NCBI RefSeq assembly: GCF_023701695.1
Contig: NZ_JAJOZC010000001.1
Span: 4,897,894 to 4,961,893 of the forward strand
DNA from: Streptomyces sp. RKAG290
GTDB lineage: Bacteria > Actinomycetota > Actinomycetes > Streptomycetales > Streptomycetaceae
DNA length: 64,000 nucleotides
Direction of reading: 5' to 3'
Position numbers and translations under genes: made by a program
The notes under the pieces: generated by a model
The model's input: the letters and a program-made list of their open reading frames with translations, nothing else
Databases searched by the model: none
Told to the model about the DNA's origin: nothing
Shown: positions 36,608 through 44,917 of the stretch, piece by piece
How the letters are laid out: every line of letters begins with the position of its first letter
Position numbering within the stretch: position 1 is the first letter of the stretch

Positions 36608-37417
36608 GTGCCCGAGGGACACACGATCCACCGCCTCGCGGAGGACCACCTGGACCGGTTCGCCGGGTGGCCGGTGCGGGTGAGCAGCCCGCAGGGGAAG
36701 TTCTCCGACAGTGCCGCGCTGCTCGACGGCCGGGTGCTGAACGGGGTCGACGCCCACGGCAAGCACCTCTTCCTCGACTTCGAGGGCACCGGCTGGATCC
36801 ACATCCACCTCGGCCTGTTCGGCAAGCTCGGATTCGGTACGGTCCCGGCCCCGCCGCCCACCGACACCGTGCGGCTGCGCCTGCTGAACGACGAGCACCA
36901 CGCGGATCTGCGCGGCCCCACCACCTGCGCGCTGATCACCGGCGCCGAGAAGCGCGCGATACACGAGCGGCTCGGCCCCGATCCGCTGCGCTCCGACGAC
37001 GACGGCGAGCGCGCCTGGCAGCGGATCTCCCGCAGCCGGATCACGGTGGCCGCCCTGCTGATGGACCAGAAGGTCGTCGCGGGCGTGGGCAACGTGTACC
37101 GGGCGGAGGTGCTGTTCCGGCACGGCATCGACCCGTACCGGCCCGGCAAGGACCTCACCCGCCGCGAGTGGGACGCGATCTGGGCGGACCTGGGCGCGCT
37201 GATGCGCGAGGGCGTCCGGAACAACCGCATCGACACGGTGCGCCCCGCGCACCTGCCCGAGGCGATGGGCCGCCCCCCGCGGGTGGACGACCACGGTGGC
37301 GAGGTGTACGTCTACCGGCGCGCGCGCCAGGCCTGCCACATCTGCGGCACGGAGATCCGCACCGCGGACCTGGCCGCCCGCAACCTGTTCTGGTGCCCGG
37401 GCTGCCAGTCCGCGTAG
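36608..37417 (+). CDS. Endonuclease VIII-like DNA glycosylase (Fpg/Nei family)
   Basis: The 269-residue base-excision repair enzyme starts from a GTG preceded by GGAG. After Met removal, Pro and Glu (MPEGHTIHRLAEDH) are the nucleophile and acid of Fpg/Nei enzymes; the EGHT form is typical of the Nei2 branch. The helix-two-turn-helix is in VVAGVGNVYRAEVLFRHGI. A C-terminal zinc finger is complete (CHICG...CPGC). It excises oxidised bases and nicks abasic sites. It follows rpiB after 86 bases on the same strand. Confidence 0.9.
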   Translation: MPEGHTIHRLAEDHLDRFAGWPVRVSSPQGKFSDSAALLDGRVLNGVDAHGKHLFLDFEGTGWIHIHLGLFGKLGFGTVPAPPPTDTVRLRLLNDEHHADLRGPTTCALITGAEKRAIHERLGPDPLRSDDDGERAWQRISRSRITVAALLMDQKVVAGVGNVYRAEVLFRHGIDPYRPGKDLTRREWDAIWADLGALMREGVRNNRIDTVRPAHLPEAMGRPPRVDDHGGEVYVYRRARQACHICGTEIRTADLAARNLFWCPGCQSA

Positions 37418-37435
37418 CGACGGGCGGGCAATCCG

Positions 37436-37526
37436 GCCCGTCCGGCGCCTGCGGACGGAGGGCCCGAAGGGGCGCTGTGCGACAGCCGCGGCGCCCGGCA
37501 CGTTCAAGCCTGTCCGGCGCCTGAGG
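37436..37526 (+). repeat. Two copies of a dispersed intergenic repeat
   Basis: GCCCGTCCGGCGCCTGCGGA (from 37436) and TCAAGCCTGTCCGGCGCCTG (from 37504, followed by AGG) share the core GTCCGGCGCCTG(A/C)G. They resemble the Streptomyces interspersed element also seen at 12003. They fill the gap between the Nei-like and Eis-like convergent genes. Confidence 0.6.
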
Positions 37527-37549
37527 CCAGAGCCGGCCGCCCCCGCTGC

Positions 37550-38782
37550 CTAGAACCCCCGGGGCAGCCACGGCGCCACGTCGGACAGGAACGCCGACGA
37601 CACCTCCGCGACCGCCCCCGCCCGCAGCTCCCGCACCCGCCCGGCCAGGGCCAGCGCCCCCAGCGACTCACCGCCCAGATACACGGTCCCCAGCTCCCGC
37701 ACCGAAAGCGCCAGATCCGCCGGGTCCTCGGTGCGCTTGCACGACGCACCGCCCAACGCGTCGGCCGTCAGCCGCCAACGCCCCGCGTTCCAGGGGCAGA
37801 ACGCGTCCTCGACCTCGAACACCACGTCCACCGGCGCCCGGTAGGTGCGCGCCTCCAGGGCCGCGCCCACGTCCACCAGCCGCACATGGAGCGAATCCCG
37901 GACCCGGACCTCGCACCGCCGCACGTCCGACACCAGATGCAGCACCGCGTCGTCAACCGGCCGGTTCCGCGCCTCCACCGTCGACGTCAGGTCGATCCCG
38001 AAGAGGAAGCGCCACAACGCCGCGTACGCCGCCGGATCCAGGGCCGCCAGATCACTCACCGCGACCCGCCCCTTGGGACCGGACGGGTCCCAGGCCGGCT
38101 TGATGTGGTAGGTCGTGTAGCCCACGACCTCGCCGTCCCGCTCGGCCAGCACGCACTGCAGCGCCGAACCGCCCTGCCGCGAACTCTCCGGACCCGTCAG
38201 CGACTTGCGCTCCCAGCCCGGCCCGTGGGCCGGAGTGCCGGGCCGGCCCGGCACCAGGCGCGCGTACACGCTCTCGCACGCGGCGACCGCCTCGTCCTTC
38301 CTCGCGTGCCGCAGCCGGATCGCGGCCGTACCCTCCGGGACGCCCAGCCGCACCCGGTCAGTGTCGATCGTCAGGGACATCTGGCGGGTCGCCGACCCGT
38401 ACCCGTAACGACCGTAGATCGCGGGCTCCGACGCCGTCAGCACGGCGAGCGGCTCACCCAGTGCCCGTACGTCGTCGAGCTGGCGGCGCATCATCGAGGT
38501 CAGCAGGCCACGCCGGCGGTGCGTGGCCGCGACGCTCACCATCGTCACACCCGCGGCCGGCACCAGCGCTCCGCCCGGCACGGCCAGCCGGAAGCTGAAC
38601 GCCCCTGCCGTGGCGACGACTTCGGTGCCGTCCCAGATTCCCAGCGAGCGCTCGTGCTCGGTCAGTTCCTGATCCAGCTCGCGCTGCTCGGGCGGCTCTG
38701 CGACTCCGCCGAAGGCGAGCTCCAGGCACTCGAACCATTCGTTCCATTCGGAGGGCCGCAATACGCGGAGCTCTGTAGTCAT
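37550..38782 (-). CDS. Eis-like GNAT N-acetyltransferase
   Basis: The 410-residue protein has the three-part Eis plan: a GNAT domain (1-150) with acetyl-CoA motif VSVAATHRRRGLLTSMMRRQL, a second GNAT-like domain (about 155-290), and a sterol-carrier-like C-terminal domain (about 300-410). The general-acid Tyr lies in AIYGRYGYG. The chain ends in PRGF, and in mycobacterial Eis the C-terminal carboxylate of the final Phe acts as base, so the machinery looks complete. Eis proteins acetylate amines, including aminoglycosides; the natural substrate here is unknown. It is cytoplasmic. Confidence 0.88.
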   Translation of the reverse strand: MTTELRVLRPSEWNEWFECLELAFGGVAEPPEQRELDQELTEHERSLGIWDGTEVVATAGAFSFRLAVPGGALVPAAGVTMVSVAATHRRRGLLTSMMRRQLDDVRALGEPLAVLTASEPAIYGRYGYGSATRQMSLTIDTDRVRLGVPEGTAAIRLRHARKDEAVAACESVYARLVPGRPGTPAHGPGWERKSLTGPESSRQGGSALQCVLAERDGEVVGYTTYHIKPAWDPSGPKGRVAVSDLAALDPAAYAALWRFLFGIDLTSTVEARNRPVDDAVLHLVSDVRRCEVRVRDSLHVRLVDVGAALEARTYRAPVDVVFEVEDAFCPWNAGRWRLTADALGGASCKRTEDPADLALSVRELGTVYLGGESLGALALAGRVRELRAGAVAEVSSAFLSDVAPWLPRGF

Positions 38783-38887
38783 ATGCCATGCCTACCAGGG
38801 GTAGGCCGGACGGGCGACCCGATTTCGAACGCATTGTCACAGGGGTCCCCCTGCACCGGAGGCCGTCGGGTGGATAAGGTCCCCGCA

Positions 38888-40033
38888 ATGGCCCGACGCG
38901 CAGGAGCAGAGACATACCCGGCCCGATTGCGGAAATCGGCGCACCGGGTACGCAGCACGCTGCGCAGATCCGGCGTGGACTACTTCCGCGGTGACGGCTC
39001 CGACTGGATCGCGCTTGCCGGCCTGCTGCTCACCGTTCCGGCCATCACCAGCGGCACCCTGCTGAACCCGGTGTGGTGCTCCCCGACCGCGCTCGTCCTG
39101 CCGATCGTGGCCGGCGGTCTGCTGCTGCGGCCCGCCAGCCTGCTCGGCCTGTACTCGGCGGCCGCCGCGGCCCTGATCGTGGAGTCCGTGTGGCTCGGAC
39201 CGTATGTGGACGGGACGGTCGGCGTCACCCCCGGCACCGTGCTGACCGTCGCGGCCTGCGGCTTCTTCGGGCTGGTGCTCGCCCAGTTCCGGGCCAGGGT
39301 CGGTGTGCCGTGGCGGCGCGGCGGCACCATGCTCTTCGACCTGCGTGAACGCCTCCGCGTGCAGAGCGCCCTGCCCCGGCTGCCGCAGGGCTGGCACCGG
39401 GAGATGTCGCTGCGTCCGGCCGGCGGCCAGTCCTTCTCCGGCGACTTCGTCGTCGCGGCCCGCACCAACGGCGGCCGCACCCTGGAGGTCGTGCTCACCG
39501 ACGTCTCCGGCAAGGGCATGGACGCGGGCTCCCGCGCCCTGCTGCTGTCCGGCGCCTTCGGCGGGCTCCTCGGCTCGCTGCCGCCGCACGGCTTCCTGCC
39601 GGCGGCCAACGGCTATCTGCTGCGCCAGGACTGGGACGAGGGCTTCGCCACCTCGATCCATCTGGTCCTGGACCTGGACTCGGGCGACTACGAACTGCTC
39701 TCGGCCGGCCATCCGCCCGCCCTCCAACTCCACGCGGGCAGCGGCCAGTGGGAGGAGAAGGCGGCGGAGGGCCCCCTGCTCGGGGTGTACGACGGGGCGC
39801 AGTTCGACGCGGTGAAGGGCTCGCTGTCCCCGGGGGACGTCCTGATGTTGTTCACCGACGGTCTGGTGGAGGCGTCGGACCGGGACATGACGGAGGGCAT
39901 CGACCGGCTGACCGGTGAGGCCGACCGCTATGTCTCGACCGGCTTCGAGGGCGCGGCCTGGCACCTCATCGAGGCGTGTGCCAGGGACGTCAACGACGAC
40001 CGGGCACTGCTGCTGCTGTCACGGCGTTCCTGA
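38888..40033 (+). CDS. SpoIIE/PP2C-type membrane serine phosphatase
   Basis: The protein has 381 residues. The N-terminal 50 residues are basic, followed by three or four membrane helices (about 38-135), then a cytoplasmic PPM-type phosphatase domain (about 165-380). Metal-binding aspartates are in GDFVVAAR, VLTDVSGKGMDAGSRAL and LFTDGLVEA. Such proteins dephosphorylate anti-anti-sigma factors and release sigma factors in Streptomyces. No sensor domain other than the membrane part is visible. The ATG has AAGG eight bases upstream; a GTG at 38870 is also open. Confidence 0.88.
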   Translation: MARRAGAETYPARLRKSAHRVRSTLRRSGVDYFRGDGSDWIALAGLLLTVPAITSGTLLNPVWCSPTALVLPIVAGGLLLRPASLLGLYSAAAAALIVESVWLGPYVDGTVGVTPGTVLTVAACGFFGLVLAQFRARVGVPWRRGGTMLFDLRERLRVQSALPRLPQGWHREMSLRPAGGQSFSGDFVVAARTNGGRTLEVVLTDVSGKGMDAGSRALLLSGAFGGLLGSLPPHGFLPAANGYLLRQDWDEGFATSIHLVLDLDSGDYELLSAGHPPALQLHAGSGQWEEKAAEGPLLGVYDGAQFDAVKGSLSPGDVLMLFTDGLVEASDRDMTEGIDRLTGEADRYVSTGFEGAAWHLIEACARDVNDDRALLLLSRRS

Positions 40034-40083
40034 ACCGTACGCAACCTGTCCGAACCGGGCGCCCGTCAACGATGACCGGCCCG

Positions 40084-41298
40084 TCACCGGGACGTGGCGG
40101 GTGTCGTGGCCCGCCCGCCCGGCAGGAACCGGGCCAGCCAGTGCGACCGGCCGGCCGCCAGCGGCGCGAGGACCGCGAGGACGAGCACGTATCCCGCGAT
40201 GAACGGCGCCAGTCGCTCGTCCAGTCCCGCACCCGCCGCCATCGTGGCGAGGATCAGCGCGAACTCGCCCCGCGCCACCAGGGTGGTGGCGATGTTCGCC
40301 GTGGCCTGCGCGCCGAACGCGTACACCTTGGCGGCCGCGAGCCCGGCGAGGACGTTCATGGCGAGGGTCACCAGCACGGCGGCCAGCACCGGCCACAGCA
40401 CGGTGGGCAGGTCGCCGGGGTCGATGGAGAGGCCGAAGGCGAAGAAGAAGATCGCGCCGAACGCGTCGCGCAGCGGGTGGACCAGCTTGAGGATGCGTGG
40501 CCCCGAGGTCGTGCTGCCGAGCATCAGGCCCACCATGAAGGCACCGATGGCGTCCGCGACCCCGAACCACTCCGAGACACCGGCCACCAGGACCGCGGCG
40601 CCGAGGAAGGAGATGACGAGGAGCTCGTCGTCCCGGGTGTTGATCAGCCTGCCGATGACCTTGGTGCCGAAGCGGGCGGCGAGGGCGAGTACCAGCAGGA
40701 AGCCGAACGCCTTGCCGCCGTCGACGGCCGCCGCGGCGAGGCTGTCGGCGCCCGAGAGGATGGGCTGGAGGGCGGCCAGGTACAGCGCGAGGAAGACGTC
40801 CTCGACGACGATGATGCCGAGGATCGGCTTGGTCTCGGGATTGCCGATCCGGCCCAGGTCGACCAGCACCTTGCTGACGATGGCCGAGGACGAGATGCCG
40901 AGCACTCCCGCCAGGACCAGTGCCTCCGACGTGCCCCAGCCCAGCGCGAAGCCGAATCCGAGCCCGGCGCCGACGTTCAGGGCGAGGTAGGTGCCGCCGG
41001 CGAGCGCCATCTTGCGGCCGCCTGCCTTGAGGTCGTCGAGATGGAACTCCAGGCCCAGGTAGAAGAGCAGCAGCACCAGGCCGAGCGCGGAGAGCATCTC
41101 CAGGTCGTGCGGGTCGGAGACCAGGACGACACCGGGGGTGTGCGGGCCGAGCAGGATGCCGGCCAGGATGAACAGGGGGATGGTCGGCAGTCCGATGCGG
41201 CTGCCGACGCGGGCGAGAACGGCGGCGGCCAGGAAGGCGCCGCCCATGGCGATGAGCGTGTCTGCGTGTCCGATGAGCCCGGTCCTTCGTTTGGTCAA
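40084..41298 (-). CDS. CPA2-family cation/proton antiporter
   Basis: The 404-residue membrane protein has about twelve helices. Family marks are LPTIPLFILAGILLGPHTPG, LLLFYLGLEFHLDDL, GISSSAIVSKVLVDLG and FFAFGLSIDPGDL, as in KefB/NapA-like exchangers; there is no TrkA-N domain. It exchanges potassium or sodium for protons across the membrane. The only start upstream of the first helix is a TTG at 41298 without an obvious ribosome site; an ATG inside helix 1 (MGGAFLAA) would truncate it. It is convergent with the phosphatase. Confidence 0.88.
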   Translation of the reverse strand: MTKRRTGLIGHADTLIAMGGAFLAAAVLARVGSRIGLPTIPLFILAGILLGPHTPGVVLVSDPHDLEMLSALGLVLLLFYLGLEFHLDDLKAGGRKMALAGGTYLALNVGAGLGFGFALGWGTSEALVLAGVLGISSSAIVSKVLVDLGRIGNPETKPILGIIVVEDVFLALYLAALQPILSGADSLAAAAVDGGKAFGFLLVLALAARFGTKVIGRLINTRDDELLVISFLGAAVLVAGVSEWFGVADAIGAFMVGLMLGSTTSGPRILKLVHPLRDAFGAIFFFAFGLSIDPGDLPTVLWPVLAAVLVTLAMNVLAGLAAAKVYAFGAQATANIATTLVARGEFALILATMAAGAGLDERLAPFIAGYVLVLAVLAPLAAGRSHWLARFLPGGRATTPATSR

Positions 41299-41437
41299 GA
41301 GAACGTCAAGGAATCGTCAGTAATTAGTTTACCGAACGATTGACGTCGCAACTGTGCCCACCCGGCGGGGAGCGTACGAAGGAATCGGCGCGGCCGTCCC
41401 GGCAGCCGGCCGGCGGCCTGTCCGTAGAGTCGGACCC

Positions 41438-41923
41438 ATGACCGCAGCACGCGCACAACTGACCCTGGCCGAAGTCGAGGACATCGCCCGCGAGGCGCAT
41501 GCCGGTCAGCGGGACAAGGCGGGCCGACCGTACGCCGAGCATCTCGCCGCCGTCGCCGACGGCGTACGCGCCAGGGGTGGCAGCGACGACCAGATCGCCG
41601 CCGCCTGGCTGCACGACGCGGTCGAGGACGACGCGCTGTCAGCGCGCTGGCTGGCCGGGGCCGCACTGCCGCAGCAGGTCAAGGACATGGTCCTCGCCGT
41701 CACCAAGCGGCCCGGCGAGGAGCTTGCGGAGTACACCCGGCGGATCCTGGCCACGCCGGGCGCACTGCTGATCAAGGAGTCCGACCTCGCGCACAACGCC
41801 GACCCGGACCGCCTCGCGGTGCTGGAACCGGCGACCCGTACCCGGCTGACCGAGAAATATGCGCTGGTACGGAGCCTGCTCGGGCTCACCGCACCGAAAT
41901 CGCCCGCCGAACGGCAGGATTGA
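41438..41923 (+). CDS. Small HD-domain phosphohydrolase, SpoT-like
   Basis: The 161-residue protein is a single HD domain. The metal-binding pattern is visible: His in RPYAEHLAAVA, His-Asp in AAWLHDAVEDD, and Asp in LIKESDLAHNADP. This layout matches the hydrolase half of RelA/SpoT and small alarmone hydrolases (Mesh1-like), without a synthetase domain. Hydrolysis of (p)ppGpp or another nucleotide is possible but not shown. It is divergent from the antiporter. Confidence 0.8.
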   Translation: MTAARAQLTLAEVEDIAREAHAGQRDKAGRPYAEHLAAVADGVRARGGSDDQIAAAWLHDAVEDDALSARWLAGAALPQQVKDMVLAVTKRPGEELAEYTRRILATPGALLIKESDLAHNADPDRLAVLEPATRTRLTEKYALVRSLLGLTAPKSPAERQD

Positions 41924-41934
41924 GCCAACACGGC

Positions 41935-41961
41935 GAAGCCCGGCCTGTCGGGCCGGGCTTC
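41935..41961. terminator. Bidirectional terminator between HD and acyltransferase genes
   Basis: GAAGCCCGGCC and GGCCGGGCTTC flank a five-base loop (TGTCG). It lies between convergent genes, eight bases from the acyltransferase stop. Confidence 0.7.
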
Positions 41962-41969
41962 GGTGGATC

Positions 41970-43151
41970 TCAGACCTTGGCGGCGTCCCGCCGGAAGGCC
42001 CAGTTCATGTCCGGCTCGGTCACGCATCGCATGAGACGCCGTACCGGCGGCGTGCACAGCAGCGTCACTCCGGCAGCCGCGACCACGCTCACGACCACCA
42101 GGCCCACCGGGGAGGCCAGCCACTCGTTCCGGTCGAAGACCCCGAAGTAGTCGGCGCCCTTCACCAGGAAACCGTGCAGCAGATAGCCGCAGATCGTCCC
42201 GGCTCCCAGCACCGTGAACCACATGTGACGGCGCGGCACCCACGACAGGAACCCGATGGTGAGCAGGGTCGCGCAGCCGAACAGCGCGAGGGTCATCACC
42301 GCGCCGGACCACCACGGGGCGTGCATGTCCTGGGCGCTGGAGTCGCGCAGGAACCAGCCCAACTGCATCCGGGGCGCGGCCCAGTAGGCGAAGACCGCCG
42401 CACCGGCGAACAGCGGCAGGGCGAGCAGTCGCACCTCACGTCGGCGGACCAGCTGGAAGTGCTCGGGCTTCAGCTGGAGCCCGAGCACGAAGAACGGCAG
42501 CAACTGCAGGACGCGCGGCAGGTCGAAATCGTCACCCACGCTGGGTGCGAACGAGGCGAGGGCGGCCACGCCGAGGGAGATCGCGAGCGGGTGACGCAGG
42601 TTCCGCCAGATCGGTGTGGTCAGTCGCCAGATGAACAGGGCGGCCAGGAACCAGGTGAGGTACCAGGGTTCGAGCAGGCTGATCGCCACATCGGGTGAGT
42701 CGTTCGCGTACCGCCGGAACAGCGAGTACGCCACCTCGAACACGATGTACGGCACGGCGACACCGGTGATCAGGCGCTTCACCTTGGCCGGGCTCAGGTC
42801 GAACGAACGTGAGAAATAACCCGAGATGATGATGAAGGCCGGCATGTGGAACGTGTACGTCACCATCCACACCGCGCGGGCCGCCCGGCTCCCGTCCATG
42901 ACCGGCGCCCATGAGTGCGCCACCGCGACCAGCACGATGGCCAGGTACTTGGCGTTGTCGAAGTAGGCGTCACGCTTCTTCGCGGGTGCGGCCGGGGCCG
43001 TCTTCGCGGGTGCGGCCGAGGCCGGCCGGTCCGCCACCGCTACCGCAGCCGGGGCCTCCGGGGTCCTCGCAGGCGCCGGGCGTCTGGGCTCCGACTCCCG
43101 GGTCCCTGGGGGGAGTGTGGCCCTCTGAAATGCGTTCGGAGCGTGGAACAT
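41970..43151 (-). CDS. Acyltransferase family 3 membrane protein
   Basis: The 393-residue protein has a Pro/Ala-rich cytoplasmic N-terminus (about 1-65) and about ten membrane helices. Family motifs are RDAYFDNAKYLAIVLVAVAHSW and FHMPAFIIISGYFSR, as in fucose 4-O-acetylase-like and OafA-type enzymes that move acyl groups to surface sugars. AAGGTG lies seven bases before the ATG at 43151. The acceptor is unknown; a wall or capsule sugar is likely. The gene is not next to polysaccharide genes. Confidence 0.85.
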   Translation of the reverse strand: MFHAPNAFQRATLPPGTRESEPRRPAPARTPEAPAAVAVADRPASAAPAKTAPAAPAKKRDAYFDNAKYLAIVLVAVAHSWAPVMDGSRAARAVWMVTYTFHMPAFIIISGYFSRSFDLSPAKVKRLITGVAVPYIVFEVAYSLFRRYANDSPDVAISLLEPWYLTWFLAALFIWRLTTPIWRNLRHPLAISLGVAALASFAPSVGDDFDLPRVLQLLPFFVLGLQLKPEHFQLVRRREVRLLALPLFAGAAVFAYWAAPRMQLGWFLRDSSAQDMHAPWWSGAVMTLALFGCATLLTIGFLSWVPRRHMWFTVLGAGTICGYLLHGFLVKGADYFGVFDRNEWLASPVGLVVVSVVAAAGVTLLCTPPVRRLMRCVTEPDMNWAFRRDAAKV

Positions 43152-43618
43152 CTCAAGCACCTTAGACGTCTCGATTGCAATTCGTAAAACCACCCCCGAA
43201 TATCGCGTGTTCCCGGCCGATCGAAACCCAAACCCATGAATCCTGCCCGATATGGCCGTGTTAATCCTCCTTAAATGGTGCATATCGTCAGGCAGTTGGA
43301 GGCGGTGAATTACGTCGCATTCGACCCGGGAAATTGCATGTGAATAAAGTGTGTGGGTACAGAAACGATCACCGTTGCAGATCATTCCGGCCCATTGGGC
43401 GGGCGCCGCGGGCGAGTGCCACCCCCGCCGGGCGGCCGCCGGGCCGACGGGCACGACGCGCCGTCGCGCACCGGCGCAAGATGGCGCGATCCCGACCAGT
43501 GCTTTCGTCACCTGGCAGCGACCACAGGGGAGTTGGTGGCACGATGGGGGTAACGGAGGAGTGCGCTGCCGCACGCCTCCGGGCCGGCAAGGCGGACCGA
43601 CCGAGGGTGTGATCAGTC
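43152..43618. other. 467-base gap with an AT-rich stretch
   Basis: No gene is convincing here. Bases 43180-43400 are unusually AT-rich for this genome (for example TTAATCCTCCTTAAATGG near 43260) and probably hold the promoters of the divergent acyltransferase and small membrane protein genes. The right half (43400-43600) is GC-rich and contains only unsupported open frames. Confidence 0.5.
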
Positions 43619-43813
43619 GTGGCCATTTCACTGTCTGTGGTGCTTCTTTTGGCGATCATCCTGGTGGTCCTGATCCGAGGTGGCTCCATCAAGGCCGGAC
43701 CCGCGGTCGTCGCGGTGCTCTTCGGCTTCTTCCTGGCGTCGACCGGCATGGCGCCGTCGATCCAGAGGTTCATGGACTCGATAGCGGCGAGCATCAACCA
43801 GATCAGTTTCTGA
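43619..43813 (+). CDS. Small single-helix membrane protein, unknown function
   Basis: The 64-residue protein begins from GTG (MAISLSVVLLLAIILVVLIR). One strong membrane helix at residues 3-20 is followed by a positive RGGSIK segment, a second hydrophobic stretch (AGPAVVAVLFGFFLASTG) and an amphipathic tail APSIQRFMDSIAASINQISF. It may span twice or have one helix plus a surface helix. Codon use is that of a real Streptomyces gene. No family function is known to me. Confidence 0.7.
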   Translation: MAISLSVVLLLAIILVVLIRGGSIKAGPAVVAVLFGFFLASTGMAPSIQRFMDSIAASINQISF

Positions 43814-43899
43814 TCCGGGGGCGCCGCCGCGCCACGGAACGCAAAGGGCCCGGTCCGGGGTCATCCGAAAGGATGTCCACCGGGGCGGGCCCGAGGCAT

Positions 43900-43913
43900 G
43901 GAGCGGGCGACGG
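43900..43913. repeat. 14-bp direct repeat of the tRNA-Gly 3' end
   Basis: GGAGCGGGCGACGG occurs here and at 44452-44465, where it covers the 3' end of tRNA-Gly (minus strand). The two copies are in the same orientation and enclose the broken oxidoreductase. This is the geometry of attachment sites left by an integrated element, although the repeat is short. Confidence 0.45.
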
Positions 43914-43978
43914 CGCCGCCAGGGAGCTGCCCGACACCGGCTCGAAGTCCTGTGCGCGCAGCGTCCTCGGTGGCCCTG

Positions 43979-44404
43979 TTACGGGGCGAACCGCTCGGGG
44001 CGGAAGTCCGCAAGCAGCTCGTCCCGCTCTCCGCCGAGAATCTCCGAAGCGAGCAGGCGGCCGATTACCGGCCCGAGTGTGATGCCGCTGTGGGAGACGG
44101 CTTCGTAGTAGCCCGGAACGGACGGTACGGCCCCCACCGAGGGGAATCCGTCGGCCGGGATCGGGCGGTTGACCACGCGTGTCTGCGTGATGCGACCGCT
44201 GCCGAGGGCCGGAACGACCTGCCGCGCCGCTTCGTGGAGTAGTTCGCCGATCCGCGTGACGATGCCGGGCTCCCGGCGCATCGGCAGTGGACGCGAGACG
44301 AGCCCGGCCACGTCGGCAGCATCGGGGCCCGCCGCGTTCACGACGACGCTGACATCGAGACGGCTCCCGTCGGCACCGGTGCGAACGGGAAGATCGGAAA
44401 CACG
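43979..44404 (-). pseudogene. C-terminal fragment of an FAD-dependent (DAO-type) oxidoreductase
   Basis: The frame from 44404 to a TAA stop at 43979 reads LPVRTGADGSRLDVSVVVNAAGPDAADVAGLV and ends with SHSGITLGPVIGRLLASEILGGE, the C-terminal third of a glycine/D-amino-acid oxidase-like protein. An in-frame TGA at 44405-44407 precedes it, the FAD-binding N-terminus is absent, and tRNA-Gly begins 50 bases away. It is therefore a 5'-truncated remnant. The first in-frame Met/Val codons give at most about 125-140 residues. Confidence 0.75.
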
Positions 44405-44453
44405 TCAGGGCCAGGTGGGAGGATGAACCTCCGGCCTGGCCCTGAGCGATCGG

Positions 44454-44524
44454 AGCGGGCGACGGGAATCGAACCCGCGTAGCTAGTTTGGAAGACTAGG
44501 GCTCTACCATTGAGCTACGCCCGC
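44454..44524 (-). tRNA. tRNA-Gly (anticodon UCC)
   Basis: The minus strand folds into a 71-base cloverleaf. The acceptor GCGGGCG pairs with CGCCCGC, the D-arm contains AGCTCAATGGTAGAGC, the anticodon loop is CTTCCAA between CTAGT and ACTAG, and the T-loop is TTCGATT. The discriminator is U, as in bacterial tRNA-Gly. CCA is not encoded. Confidence 0.95.
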
Positions 44525-44689
44525 ATGCAGCGCACCGCAGGTCACGGGGACTGCGGCACGAGAAGCATCGTAGCGGGTCGTGAGCGCTGCCCGCACACCT
44601 GATTGGCTACCGGGTGTCGCGATGAGCGGCGCCGTACGAAAAGCGGCCGATGCGGTGCCGGTCTGCATGTACCCTACGTGTCGCACCGA

Positions 44690-44766
44690 CGGGGTGTGGC
44701 GCAGCTTGGTAGCGCGTCCGCTTTGGGAGCGGAAGGTCGTCGGTTCGAATCCGGCCACCCCGACCA
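44690..44766 (+). tRNA. tRNA-Pro (anticodon UGG)
   Basis: The 77-base cloverleaf has acceptor CGGGGTG/CACCCCG, D-arm GCGCAGCTTGGTAGCGC, anticodon loop TTTGGGA between TCCGC and GCGGA, T-loop TTCGAAT and an encoded CCA (44764-44766). It is transcribed toward tig. Confidence 0.95.
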
Positions 44767-44917
44767 CCGGCAAGATCGCATTGTGGGAGTTCTCCCCCTT
44801 GCCGTTACTATGCAAAATGCGTGCCCGTGTGTCTGATGTACCGGGCTCGGTCCGCGAAGCCGCCTCCTGTGCGGTGGAGCAGAACCCCAAGAAGTCAGCC
44901 ACCAAGGAGACCGAACC

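Noticed and set aside
43152-43631. 160-codon N-terminal extension of the membrane acyltransferase
   Set aside because: It crosses the AT-rich promoter region with no protein-like composition; ATG 43151 has an AAGGTG ribosome site.
44454-44766. Phage or plasmid integration currently present at the tRNA genes
   Set aside because: No integrase, excisionase or foreign-composition genes lie next to either tRNA; only a short repeat and a gene fragment remain, reported as a possible scar.
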